The notes under the pieces are model-generated. The model was not told the origin of the DNA. It saw nothing but the letters and a program-made list of their open reading frames with translations, and did not search any database. From Gavia stellata (taxonomy: Eukaryota > Chordata > Aves > Gaviiformes > Gaviidae), in NCBI RefSeq assembly GCF_030936135.1, contig NC_082594.1, positions 125,526,668 to 125,590,667 of the forward strand: DNA of 64,000 nt. Direction: 5' to 3'. Numbering within the stretch: position 1 is the stretch's first letter; every line of letters starts with the position of its first letter. The translations under genes were made by a program, and so were the position numbers. This document shows positions 53,323 through 64,000 of the stretch, in pieces.

Positions 53323-53398
53323 GCTTCCAGATGTTATGCTTCCAGATCCAAGTGCAATGTGTCATTGCTTAGCAAACCTTCTCTGAGTTACAGACTCA
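53323..53398 (-). promoter_or_regulatory. DPT proximal promoter: 15-bp-spaced repeat, palindrome, AP-1-like half sites
   Basis: Just upstream of the TATA box the plus strand carries GCTTCCAGAT at 53323-53332 and again at 53338-53347. The minus strand of the first copy includes an E-box (CATCTG). Further upstream is an exact palindrome, TTGCTTAGCAA, at 53365-53375. A pair of AP-1-like halves (ATGAGTC and TAACTCA on the minus strand) lies at about 53383-53398. The motifs are seen directly; any regulatory role is inferred from position. Confidence 0.35.
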
Positions 53399-56300
53399 TC
53401 CAATTACTTTTAAGGTGGAATTCTGCAAGTACAGTAAGTCTGCAGGTCCTAAGAGCAGGGTCTTCCCACCACCACAAACCATCTGTGATCCCTTGCTGCA
53501 GAGCTACTGCATAGAGCAAGATACACATTATAGTACAACTGTCACAGACATCCCACTTTTATCCTCAAGACAGCTGTTAAGTTTGAAAACTACTTTTTTT
53601 TAAATTAAAGCTCTATTTGAAGTTGCCGTTTTTCATCATTAGTAACACGCAACAAAATGTGGTCATTTGTGTGTCTCCCCACCCTCTTTTCCCTAAATAT
53701 GTGTGATATGATTCTGCCAGTCCCTAGAAAGAAGGGAACTGGGCAAGGTGGGGGAATTCACTGCTCCTGTTGTAAAAAATCTGTTCGGCGGTTTGGTTTG
53801 GTTGGAGGGGAGGCGGAGCCTGAATGACTGAGACTCTGGCTTGGCATGGAAACAGCCCACCCTGAGAAGCAGGGCATCGGCTTCTTCCATGCAGAACTGA
53901 TTTTGCTATGATTGTGTGTGAGCACTTTAAAACTGTGGACTCGGCAGATGTTTTAATGGAAGGATAAAGCACATAAGCAAGTTACAATGAAATAAGCTTC
54001 ATGTGTCACCATAACCTATTGAAATCTTTGAGCTAAGGCCCTTTAATCTACCTTGCATTTGTCATGGGCTAGAAACATGGAGCTACTGTGGAGGAACTGC
54101 TGTGCTGCAAATCCAAAACCTGGCTTGCCACTTGGAAATGTGTTTATATGCCACATTCTCAGCTAATTTCTTTTAAGGAGACCACCCTATTCAGGAAAGC
54201 GTGGAACGGTGTGCTTTACTTAACGGTGTACTTGACCCATAGAAAACTGCAGGACTTGAGCATGTTTTAATAAGTAAGACAGTCCGAAGTCTGTCTAACA
54301 TAGCCTACATATGTGTTTGTAGCCTATGCTGTGTTACTAGTGAAATGTGTGACCCTTGGAACGGCTCCAGATTCAGATCCCGTCTCTTGCAGTGAAATTA
54401 CCGCAAAGGATCCAGAGACTGTTTCTTGCTGCAAGTTTCTCCTCCACTCTTTTCACTACCCATCTTCCCCGTTTGGACCATGCACAAAAAGAAAAGGTGT
54501 ATGAGCTTTTATTCTGTTGCTGATATTATCAGAAAGAGGATCTGTGATAGGTAACAGTGGACTTGCTCTTCTCTAGGGATCTCCAAACCCATCATGCCTG
54601 GTCATTGCTTTGCAGGAGTATAAGCATCCCAGGAGGTGGGTGCCTTTACTAACCAACCCCAGGTCTCAAAAGCTGCCTTCAGCCTCATCAACCAGGTGCT
54701 TTTGTGCCTTTAGCCAATGGCTTTTATTGTAGCAGAGCCTTGTTTGACAAAACTGTAAGTGGAGGTTGAGCTCTTTGCCAGAAGCACAGTGTATCACAGT
54801 ATCTCAGTTGTCCATGCTCAGAGCCAGTGCAGATCCACGTGAACCTGGCAGCTGAGAGTTGCTGATCTAGCTCAGTGCCTCATCTCCAGCTGTAGCAGCC
54901 TCAGATACCTGGGGAAGAGGGCTATGGAGACAGCCCAGAACAGCCCTTTCCTTGGAGCTGCCCTCCTTTAGATCTTAGGTAACAGTCGGGGACACAGGTA
55001 GCCAAAGTCTAAAGAGAAAGGAAATTTAAGATTAAAAACCCCATAGTTATCCGATGGGCACCAGAGTGCAGACTTGAACTGCACGATCTCACGTGAGTTT
55101 TTCAGCTAACTCGATAGTGTACGTTTTTTCCCTTACTTCCTTAGACATGTAGTCAACATCTGGGAGCACTCCACACTGCTGTATATGCCTGAGAGGCATT
55201 CTGGAAGATGTTTTAGCAGGAAGCACCACATTATCATATATATATGACCCTCACCTCACATAACTCTTTATAAGCACCATTCCTTGGAAGGAAGTCTTCA
55301 CATAACCCACACAAAATCAGGGGCAAGAGGGGATGAGAAGGGGGAGGAGGGCTCTATGGAGAGTAGGGCACAGTCTTGCTTTACCTACCTCTGACCTCTG
55401 TGTGAAGCTTCGAGATGTCTGTTGTCACATCCTACATACAGTCAACCCTGCCTGATCCCAGATAGTGGATAGGGTGGCACCTCCATGCTGCACTGTGATC
55501 AAGAAGTGGTTTGGCTGGGGGAAAAAGCTGTGCAGGGAAGATAGCGAACACAAGAGATGTGGAACTGCAACTCCCTGTAGCAGTCATGGCAGTGCAGTCG
55601 TGTCCTGACCAGGGACTGCCTGAAAATCTACAGTTCTGTGTTTCTGGATCCAGTGCTTTCTGGGAACTGTTAATATTAAATTTCTTGCTTCATTCTGACG
55701 CTGAATAAAAACAAGAGAGCAGAATTTCTTACAGGAGGGATATGATGGTTTTTAGTCACCTTGGAGAAGGGTGGTATTTGTGAGTGGGAGGAACTGTGAT
55801 TTGAAAATTCCTGTAGAGGTTAAAAAAAAAAGACTAGTGTTCATACATGAATTTTGTTTCTGAGTAATGCTCGTTCAGCTCTGCAGTTCACAGCTGCTTG
55901 GTTCATGGAGCAAAGCTGAGGCTACATGCGACTTGTTTCGCTAACATTTCGCACCATTGCTCCAACCCCGATAATTCCACTGATGTTGCCAGTGCTGACA
56001 GTTGCAATTTTAGCTGTATTTCCATTGACTCACTGGCATGTTAACCACTGTGCCTTATTCTGTTCTGGCCAGTGAATCAAAACACAGCAGTTCAAAAGCC
56101 AGTGGCTAGAAGAGCTGCAAACTAGTCTGCACCTCAGTGACTTTGGTTGGCTTCAGCTAGAGTTTGCACTAGGAGAAAATGATCTCTAAAAATCAGTCCC
56201 TCTCTGAAATTACTTACCCTTTAATTTGACTTTAAAAATTGCACATCCAGTCTTTGGAAAAGCAGAAAGTGTCAATGAAGTCGCAAATATGAGGTGCCAG

Positions 56301-56495
56301 GGCCAACCTTTCCTTGCCCTGGAATCTATTACATTGGCTGTTAATTTTATTCCATATCAGTTCTTAGAAATGTTTCATTTAGTCCACACAAACAAGTATT
56401 TAATTTCTGTCTTGCCCAATGATGGCAGATGAAAGTGGTTATTCTTGATACCCCCACTCCCTGGCCTAACTTGGAAGTTAGTTCTGCCTTGGGCA

Positions 56496-56557
56496 CGGTT
56501 TGGACTAGAGGCCTTAGGAGAAATGACCCTTCCAACCTGAATTATTCTGTGTTTCTC
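56496..56557 (+). mobile_element. CR1 3'-terminal fragment
   Basis: TTTGGACTAGAGGCCTTAGG followed by CCTTCCAACCTGAATTATTC and TGTGTTTCT matches the CR1 3' end. Only about 60 bp remain, and there is no ORF2 portion. Confidence 0.8.
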
Positions 56558-57814
56558 TCCTGCTGCAGATACTAGATGCAGCATTACTTAGCGCTGCAGG
56601 CATTAATAGTGCTTTGGAGCCATTAGGAGAAATGCTGCAGTATTCTCTTACCATGCCATGTTACAGTCATGAAATGCAGAGAGATTGCAGTGCTTTGAAC
56701 TGATATAGGCGCAGTAGTACTATTCAAATGAATAACAGTAGTCAGCTTAATGGGTTTTATTTTAGCACCCAAGCTCTATACTAAAATAGGGGAAAGAGCA
56801 GAAGAGCTGTATTTATTATTTGTCAAACACAGAGACACTGGAGTGGCAATGAGAATAGCAAGGGCTCAGATTTGGTCAGTGACAGGTACAACTAGACCTG
56901 TGTCTACAAAACTGGGTTGCATGCAAGTGGTGTCATCTGGTTTTATTGGAGTAGCCACGCTGCTGAAGTTCCTGCATCTGCAAAGGTCTGACTCGTGGGC
57001 AACCAGTTTTTTGCCCCACTATGAGGGCAGAAGGAGCATGTAAGGGTGTTTTCTCACAGCACTTCATCCTTTAGATGCACAAGAGTGATTCCATCCCATA
57101 TTACTCAGGACTATAGCCAGAAGTGAAGCTTTGCATTTTGTGCTGGTGAAGGAGGCTGAGTGTGTATCCCCTGAGCCCTGAAGTCCTCTGTACATGAAAC
57201 AGGTACGGCAGAAGCAGTGACAGTAGCAGCAGCAATATACGTCTGCTTCCAAGCTAATGCAACTGCATCATGGCATTTCACAGTGAGAAGAAATTGTTTT
57301 TCATGTCAGCTCATTGCATCAGTGAGGTCGCACATTTTGAACACATTTTCCATATTTTATTACACGCTGTCTCAGAGCGATGCTGGCAGTTCTGATAAAG
57401 CAGAGTGGCTTGGATGAGTCAGGGAGTCTACATGATCTGGGAGCTGTAAATTGAATTCAATTACTGATTACTTTTCCGTGCCGTCTTTGCAGCATGACTT
57501 CTTTTTTTTTTTTTTTAATAAGCTTCCTGCATTGTCAGTTTTTATAGAAGTGTGAGGATTTGGGGTGCTTTTATTCTGTTTTTGAAATGAGGTTACAGAA
57601 GCCTTGGTAACGTGGAGAAGGATGAAGTTGCTGGAAAGCTGTGCTTCACAAGGGACAAAGATTATCCTTGTCAACCTTCTAGCTCAAAGTTATTACCTTC
57701 TTTCAGAGTAATGTGTATGGTGAAGGCTGGAGTTCATTTGTCAAGGCTTCCTACTGTTAATATTTTTTCTAGCAACTTTCACTTGATGTTCTCAAAGTAC
57801 TTTGATTAAATTCA

Positions 57815-57965
57815 ATCACCTTCTTGAAAAGTAGGAAAGGTTAAACCCCCCCTTATTTTACACAGTAGGTCCAGTGATCTGCCCAATGTCCACCAGTACC
57901 TCAGGGCTAGAAACAGATTTTAAACTCCAGCATCTGGACTGTCAACATCAGACTCCAGCCCTGGG
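57815..57965 (-). repeat. MIR-like SINE relic, antisense
   Basis: TTATTTTACACAGTAGGTCC, GTGATCTGCCCAATGTCCAC and CAGGGCTAGAAACAGATTTT match, in order, the reverse complement of MIR (CCATTTTACAGATGAGG, TTGCCCAAGGTCACAC, GGCAGAGCCGGGATT). Confidence 0.6.
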
Positions 57966-60900
57966 AAAGCACATCTTTTCCCAATCCCTTCTTCCTGCCG
58001 CTTCCCTACGGAGATGCTGGTTCAGCTTCTACTTTGTGTAGCGCTTTCTTTGTAACAGGGAAGATACTACTTAAGATCCCATGATACTAGAGGATATTGC
58101 AAAGCTCTTTTCTCTTTGGAAGTAGCTGTAGAAAATTCTGATATGATACCACCTGGAATATTGCTGTGGAGAAAAAAAGCACTTGCTGCAGTGGTATTTC
58201 TCCAAGGCTATCATAAGGCTTTTGGATTACTTTTGTAATAGCTTCCTGCCTGCATGTGTAGTATTAAATCATGGGTTAAGTAATAGAAGCAAACAGGAAA
58301 TGCAAAACTTAAGTCATAAAGTCTCTGAGGAAAGGGTAAGGAAGCTGCATGGCAACATTAGTAAAGAAACAACTGAAACAAATTTTCCTGGTCTGGGGAA
58401 CCAGCTAGGTGCCACGATAAATCTTTTCCACCTGCAACGCTGAAATCTAATATTTTAAAAACATAGTTTTCAAGTAATTGAAACAACTGTTTTATTGATT
58501 GATCATCATTCCTAGATCGGATTACCCCCAAAAACTGGGTACAAAAGTGACGGTCACAAACCTTTGTGACAAACTTTTCCCTGCTCACACAAAGCTCAGA
58601 GCACGGAAAAGTTGGAGAGAGGAAAAGAGCCCAATTGTGCAAGGGGAGACATCCTTATCAGATGCAAGGTTTGTGCAGACATCCTAGAATGTCTACGCAG
58701 AATATTTTGCTGTTAAATAACCCAGGAGCCTATAGCCATCATTACTGACTTCTGCAGATATCTCCCCAGAAATAATTTCAAACAGATTTACTAGGGGATA
58801 TTTAACCAGTTCTGATACAGCCATTCCTCAAATCTGGGCATGAGGAGCTCTGTAACTTGGTTATTACGTACATATAGTAAGAAGTCACGTACAGCTTATG
58901 AATAGAAAATGATGCATTTTTTGTTCAGGTCCACTAATAGTGAAGAAGTTTGATGATTCTTGCTCTTTCACCTCCTGCATGGAGGTGAAATAATCATAGT
59001 AATATAGGCTTTTATCAGAGCAGTGATATAACTGCTCCTCCCCACGCTGCGCATCAGGCTGTGTAAAAGTTGCCCTGTTCTAGTAACTCCTACCATTTGC
59101 GCTAATAAATTCATTCCCTAAAGTTGTTGCAAATTACAGAGCTGTTGCAATTACAGTGACTCTTCCGGGATCATTACAATGAGGAAAAGCCAATTTGATG
59201 AGTGTTTGCAATTACGGTTTCAAATGTCAGGACAGGGCATGGTATTTTTCCAATTACATGTCACTGCTAAAGGCTAGGTGTCTTTTCCTAGTACTCTTCA
59301 CTAAAAAGGTCTTATTGCTATAGCTGCTGTTGTTACCACTATTTCTTTTAGCATGTATGTTTAAAATCTGTAACAGGTCTCTAGCTACAGTCCCGTATTA
59401 AGCCTAGTCAGGCAGGGTGCAGTGTTTGAAGGTGAAGCTGCCAAAAGAAAAGAAAAAAGCCTGGAGGCTACAGGAAATTCAGGTGGCATTGATTCAGGAG
59501 AGAGCCAAATGCTTCAGGCTGAGTCAGTGCTGAACCTCCTCACAGATTTAGCAGGCAGCATTTTACCAGGACCTTTTTATGCATAAGCTGAGTAACTGAA
59601 TCCCTCTTTTCATTGAAGATGTCCTCATCTTTTTTTAATATAATTGCTTTATATTTAGTTTTTGGGCTAAATTAAAGCTTGGCTGGCTCTGTGCTGTCTA
59701 GAAGTTGGTGGTTCCTACTTGATATAGCTGGTGAGCTTTCTTGGAAGAGCAGTCATCACCAGATCATCGAGGCAGAAATCTTCTATAACTTTGTATGACT
59801 CCTTCAGAAAGAGATTTCTTCTCCAGTGGGCTCATTGGACATTTGAGTGAAATTGGTACTAAACCTAATGCATAAGGAGTTTTGAATAGATCTATGAAAA
59901 ATTACTTTCTCCCTCTCTCAACTTGTTTTAAGTTTGACCTCAAAATAGCTTCAAAGTAGCTTCAGCTGATTCTTGAAGCATTGAGAAAGTCTGTTGTGAT
60001 AAAATGGGTAGGAAAAATGTTACTTTCTAATGCAGAAGAAGTTAGAAAAAGCAATCAAATTATTTTTGAGGTATTTTTCATAATCTGAGAAGAGACACGG
60101 AAGAGGCGCAAGTCCTATTTTATTTTGTAAGTCTCACACATGGAGAAACAGCTTGTTTCCATGTATGGCTCAGTGACCTGTTCTTTCAGTTTAATCCATG
60201 GGAAACCTTTTAGAGAAGGCCACAGCAGCCAGCTGTAGCATTTTCAAAATCCATGGACTACTGACCTGGGGCTTAATATGGGCCACCCTTTCCCAGGGGT
60301 GTGACTGTAGCCGTCTGACTGAGCAGCATTAAGGGGTCGGTCAGCTGTGATCCTTGTCATGGAAACCAGTCGTTGTGGATGGTGATCAGGTTTCTCCTTC
60401 ACAGAATTTTGGTATCATTAGGAAGTTCTCACGTGGCTTTCTCTAGCATAGACTGTGACTGACAGATCTTAACACCGCTGTGAAATGCTGGAGGGGAGAA
60501 TCTGAACTAGTCACTCATAATAACTGCACAGACCCACGGGGTAAGTCTGAGGTCAGGGCTGAATTGATCTTTGATGTGTGAATGGCAGTAGCTGTAATTC
60601 ACTTGCTGGTCATGGGAATGGGACTGAGCCAAAACCAGTTTTCTCTGAGCTAGATAAGGGGGACAAGAGGTGAGAATGTGATTTAGGAGTGTCTCAGTTT
60701 TACACGCAAAGGAGCCTATCTCTGCGTGATCATTCCGGCCAGTGCAAAGCGAATGCTGAATGGGAACACTCAGAGCTCATGGTGTTACACACCGATTTTG
60801 TACTTTCTTTGTGCAGGCTTCTTTGTGACAAAATAAAATGTTAGGAGTTCAGAATGATCTTGCTTTAACAGTCGCTAAAGCCGGGTGCTATCTGGCAGCC

Positions 60901-62077
60901 CGTGTTATGTGGGAAACGCAAAGAGATGCTTAGCTGGTCCCTTTTGGCCATATGGTTTGTGAATTTGGATAGCTGGAGTGACAGCATAGCCACTGAAACC
61001 CAGCTCCCGGCCCAGCTCCCGGTGCCCTCCATCCACTTGCATTCTAGTCATGAGAATGATTTCTCTTTTCTTTACTTTTTTGCTTTTGTGCTGCTGCAGA
61101 TGGTGGGGGGAAAAAGGGGAGAGAGGGGAAGACAAAATTTGGGGAAGGGGCTTCTGGATCCTGTCACTATAATTCATTGCGATCTGACCTTCTGGATTTT
61201 CAGCCCCGCTCAGCCGTCCACCACTCCTCATGTGACTGTCACCTCACATTATTGTAATTAGCAACTGCCAGCCCCAGAGATTTGACGGTGGAAGTGAAAA
61301 AGTCTGAGAAGCTCTCTGCCAATTTAAAATTAACCCTGTCACTGCAGGACAGATTGTCCTGCTCCAGAAGTAGCTCCTTTGCATTCACACTGAGACGATC
61401 TCACGCTCCTGCTGTTGTAATCCAGCTCCCTTGTCTCACCCTGCTTTGTTCTCCTTGTGTCCTCCCAGCTCTCAGGGCTACTTCACCCTCCTTTGTCCCC
61501 ACATGCCACCCCTCTTTGCTGGCTATGAGAAGTGAAGCTGCTAATGAGAGTGCTCAAGCCGGCAGTCCCAGAGGCCATGTGGATGGATGATAAACGTGGC
61601 TTTCCGTGGCTGTGCCAAATGAGGTCTGTCTGCCTAGCCTCAGAAAAGAGGTTCATAAGATGAGGCATTAGAAAAGCCAGCATGACAGGCACTGGTGGAA
61701 TAGTTTGTGCTTGTATTTTGTGACTGCCTTCAAGGGAATATGACATGATTAAGAGAAATTTCTGCTCATTACTTAAATGCCTGGCTAAATATGTCCATGC
61801 AGCACAATGCAAAGTGTCAGCACCCATTGGTTCTGGAGCTCATGATTTAAGCAAGCTAGAAATGTGTGTGGATAGGTCTTGCATTACTAGCTTAAGCTGC
61901 TTCTGTAGCCGTACCCAGTGATGCTTTCTGGTGACGCATGGAAAATGGAAGGGTTTGTCTTCAGTAGCCATCCAATACTTGGCACCAGCTGAAGGAAATA
62001 AGGGCTGGAAGTCGCTGTTCTACTAACCATGGGCCGCAACACCTCACCTTCCTCATGCTGCAATGGGCACAGCGTAG

Positions 62078-62215
62078 GTCAGATTGGAAGGCACCTCTGG
62101 AGGTTTCTGGTTCAACCTCTTCAAATCAGGGTTGGCTGAAGATCTGACCAGGTTGATCACAGCTTTATTCAGTCTTGAAAACCTCCAAGGATGGAGAATG
62201 CACAACCTCTCGTTT
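62078..62215 (-). mobile_element. CR1 fragment, antisense
   Basis: The plus strand shows GATTGGAAGGCACCTCTGGA, GGTTCAACCTCTTCAAATCA and CTTGAAAACCTCCAAGGATG, then GCACAACCTCTCG. This is the reverse complement of a CR1 3' region of the same type as the antisense copy at 39.8 kb. Both ends are abrupt. Confidence 0.85.
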
Positions 62216-62728
62216 CTCCACCAGCAAACAGAAAGTAGAAGTTACAGTGCATGGCACTGTAATATCTTTGTGACCAGAGGAACTTGGTAACAGAATCAGC
62301 TGTCTTTATCACTATCCCCTTCAAAGCGTTATATTGAAAATGGTGTGTTTTTCACTTTAGGAGGCATGTCCTGCCTCTGTCACCTTAGAATACTTAGCAC
62401 GGATGCAGATGCGTGCCACACATGCAGTGAAAGTCCAAGACTGTTTCTCAGCCTATATTAGGCACATTTACCAGCTCTCACCTGGTTACTTTTATGAAGG
62501 ATGTAAAACCCAGCAGCTAAAAAGAGTGCATCAATGTTCTTTCATGTCAGCAATGGGTTAGACCAATTGCCTGGGGAACTATCGCTGTCCCTAGCCCAGT
62601 AGTGCTGCAACTCTCCATATGCCCTGGCAACCTTGCACCCAATAAAAGAACTGGGCTAATTGCTTGAAACCCTTTTTATATCTTCCTTCCAACAATCCTT
62701 TCGTGTATTTAAACCTAAGCTTCAGAAT

Positions 62729-63502
62729 AAGCCAAGTGCAAGGTCCTCCACGTGGGTCAGGGCAATCCCAAGCACAAATATGGGCTGGGCAGAGAATGGA
62801 CCGAGAGTAGCCCTGAGTAGAAGGAACTGGGGGTGTTGGTTGATTAGAAGCTCAACATGAGCCAGCGGTGCATGCTTGCAGCCCAGAAAGCTAAATATAA
62901 CTTGGGCTGCATCAAAAGAAGCGTGACCAGTGGGTCGAGGGAGGTGATTCTCCCCCTCTACTCCGCTCTCGTGAGACCCCACCTGGAGGACTGTGTCCAG
63001 CTCTGGGGCCCCCAACATAAGAAGGACACAGACCTGTTGGAGCGAGTCCAGAGGAGAGCCACGAAGATGATCAGAGGGCTGGAGCACCTCTCCTGTGAAG
63101 ACAGGATGAGAGAGTTGGGGTTGTTCTGCCTGGAGAAGAGAAGGCTCTGGGGAGACCTTAGAGCAGCCTTCCAGTACCTGAAGGGGCCTACAAGAAAGCT
63201 GGAGAGGGACTTTTTACAAGGGCATGTAGTGATAGGACAAGGGGTAATGGCTTTAAGCTGAAAGAGGGTAGATTTAGATTATATATAAGGAAGAAATTCT
63301 TCAGCATGAGGGTGGTGAGGCACTGGAACAGGTTGCCCGGAGAAGTTGTGGATGCCCCAACCCTGGAAGTGTTCAAGGCCAGGCTGGACGGGGCTTTGAG
63401 CAACTTGGTCTAGTGGAAGGTGTCCCTGCCCATGGCAGGGGTTTGGAACTAGATGATCTTTAAGGTCCCTTCCAACCCAAACCGTTCTATGATTCTATGA
63501 AT
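62729..63502 (+). mobile_element. CR1 LINE, 5'-truncated, frame broken, ATTCTATG tail
   Basis: It starts in ORF2 at AAGTGCAAGGTCCTCCACGT and continues through LNMSQRC-, VRPHLEDCVQLWGPQ-, [18 protein letters not shown] and GLFCLEKRRLWGDL-like segments. A frameshift near 63220 separates this from the [24 protein letters not shown] end. The 3' UTR ends with GATGATCTTTAAGGTCCCTT and two ATTCTATGA units. It is a dead copy. Confidence 0.93.
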
Positions 63503-63519
63503 ATCAGCAGTTCAGCGGG

Positions 63520-63670
63520 AAGTGCTGGTTTAGTAAATCCTGGAGTCCTGGGTTAATAAATCCTGACACACTGGCTTTAGTCACAGCTCAAGCTGGCTCT
63601 GCCACTAGACTGTTCTGTATGCTTTAGCAAATTACTTTGCCTCTTCATGTTCCTGTTTGGCCTTCTGCTC
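63520..63670 (+). repeat. MIR-like SINE relic
   Basis: The order CTGGAGTCCTGGGTT, GGCTCTGCCACTAGACTGT, AGCAAATTACTTTGCCTCTT and CATGTTCCTG follows the MIR consensus from its tRNA-related part through the core. Confidence 0.6.
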
Positions 63671-64000
63671 ATTTTTGGTCTTTCTGGCCTGATGCTGTAA
63701 GCTCAGTTGTTAAGTTACTGTCTCTTACTATGGATTTGACAATCGATGTCTTGCAACCTCAAGCAAATGCCCATATTCACCAGCTATTAACTATTTGTTT
63801 CTTGTTTCTTGCTCTCTGTCTTTTTACAGGAAAACTCACAAGAGTCTCTGTCTTGTCCTATTGTGGAAGAAGACAGGGAGAAAAGCTTCCAACTATTCAG
63901 CAGAAAACGAAAAATTGTTTCCTACCCAGCAGTTATAATAACTACTATGAGCCTGTCTCTCTAGATATATGATTTCCTGACATTAAATAGATTTGACATT

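Larger units (their letters stand above)
53399..64000. other. Intergenic DNA upstream of DPT
   Basis: No second gene was recognised in these 10.6 kb. They hold a CR1 3' end (56.50 kb), a poly-T run near 57501-57516, a MIR relic (57.82 kb), a cluster of TTGCAATTAC motifs (59.13-59.26 kb), a G-rich tract (61.11-61.15 kb), a CR1 antisense piece (62.08 kb), a longer CR1 (62.73-63.50 kb) and a MIR relic near the right end. Open frames around 60.9-61.8 kb overlap on both strands and look non-coding. Confidence 0.65.

Noticed and set aside
60902..61590. Overlapping open frames on both strands, considered as an upstream gene
   Set aside because: Frames exist on both strands over the same DNA without recognisable domains. 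Local GC content explains the lack of stops.

Overview
The window is vertebrate nuclear DNA, almost certainly avian. The evidence is several CR1 LINE copies with typical bird 3' ends (TTCCAACC followed by ATTCTATG- or TCTATTC-type tails), moderate GC, large introns, and decayed MIR-like SINE relics shared across amniotes. Nothing suggests bacterial or viral content, and no CRISPR array, operon or tRNA/rRNA gene was seen.

One protein-coding gene is recognised with confidence: a complete four-exon dermatopontin gene (DPT) on the minus strand. Its start codon is at 53247 and its stop codon at 25548-25550. Coding exons are 52949-53247, 43005-43130, 31184-31291 and 25548-25614. All three introns are phase 2 with GT-AG ends, and together the exons encode 199 residues. 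A TATA box at 53300-53306 lies 47-53 bp upstream of the start codon, so the 5' UTR is very short. A 3' UTR of up to about 1.3 kb probably runs leftwards to one of three AATAAA signals.

Layout. 1-24.2 kb: intergenic, on the 3' side of DPT, with a 5'-truncated and internally deleted CR1 (16.9-17.7 kb), a minimal CR1 3' end (20.96 kb), scattered MIR relics, low-complexity tracts, and one speculative signal-peptide-like minus-strand exon pair (1.8-2.4 kb). 24.2-25.5 kb: probable DPT 3' UTR. 25.5-53.3 kb: DPT. Intron 3 holds a short perfect hairpin. Intron 2 holds two abutting CR1s in opposite orientation (39.8-41.0 kb) and MIR relics. Intron 1 holds an ancient CR1 (50.2-50.5 kb) and a MIR. 53.3-64 kb: upstream intergenic DNA with a cluster of TTGCAATTAC motifs (59.1-59.3 kb), further CR1 pieces (56.5, 62.1 and 62.7-63.5 kb) and MIR relics.

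The window does not obviously contain a new multi-gene system. The items most worth a second look are the candidate secreted-protein exon pair near 2 kb, the repeated homeodomain-like motif cluster near 59.2 kb, the intronic hairpin near 30.77 kb and the CR1 inverted pair.
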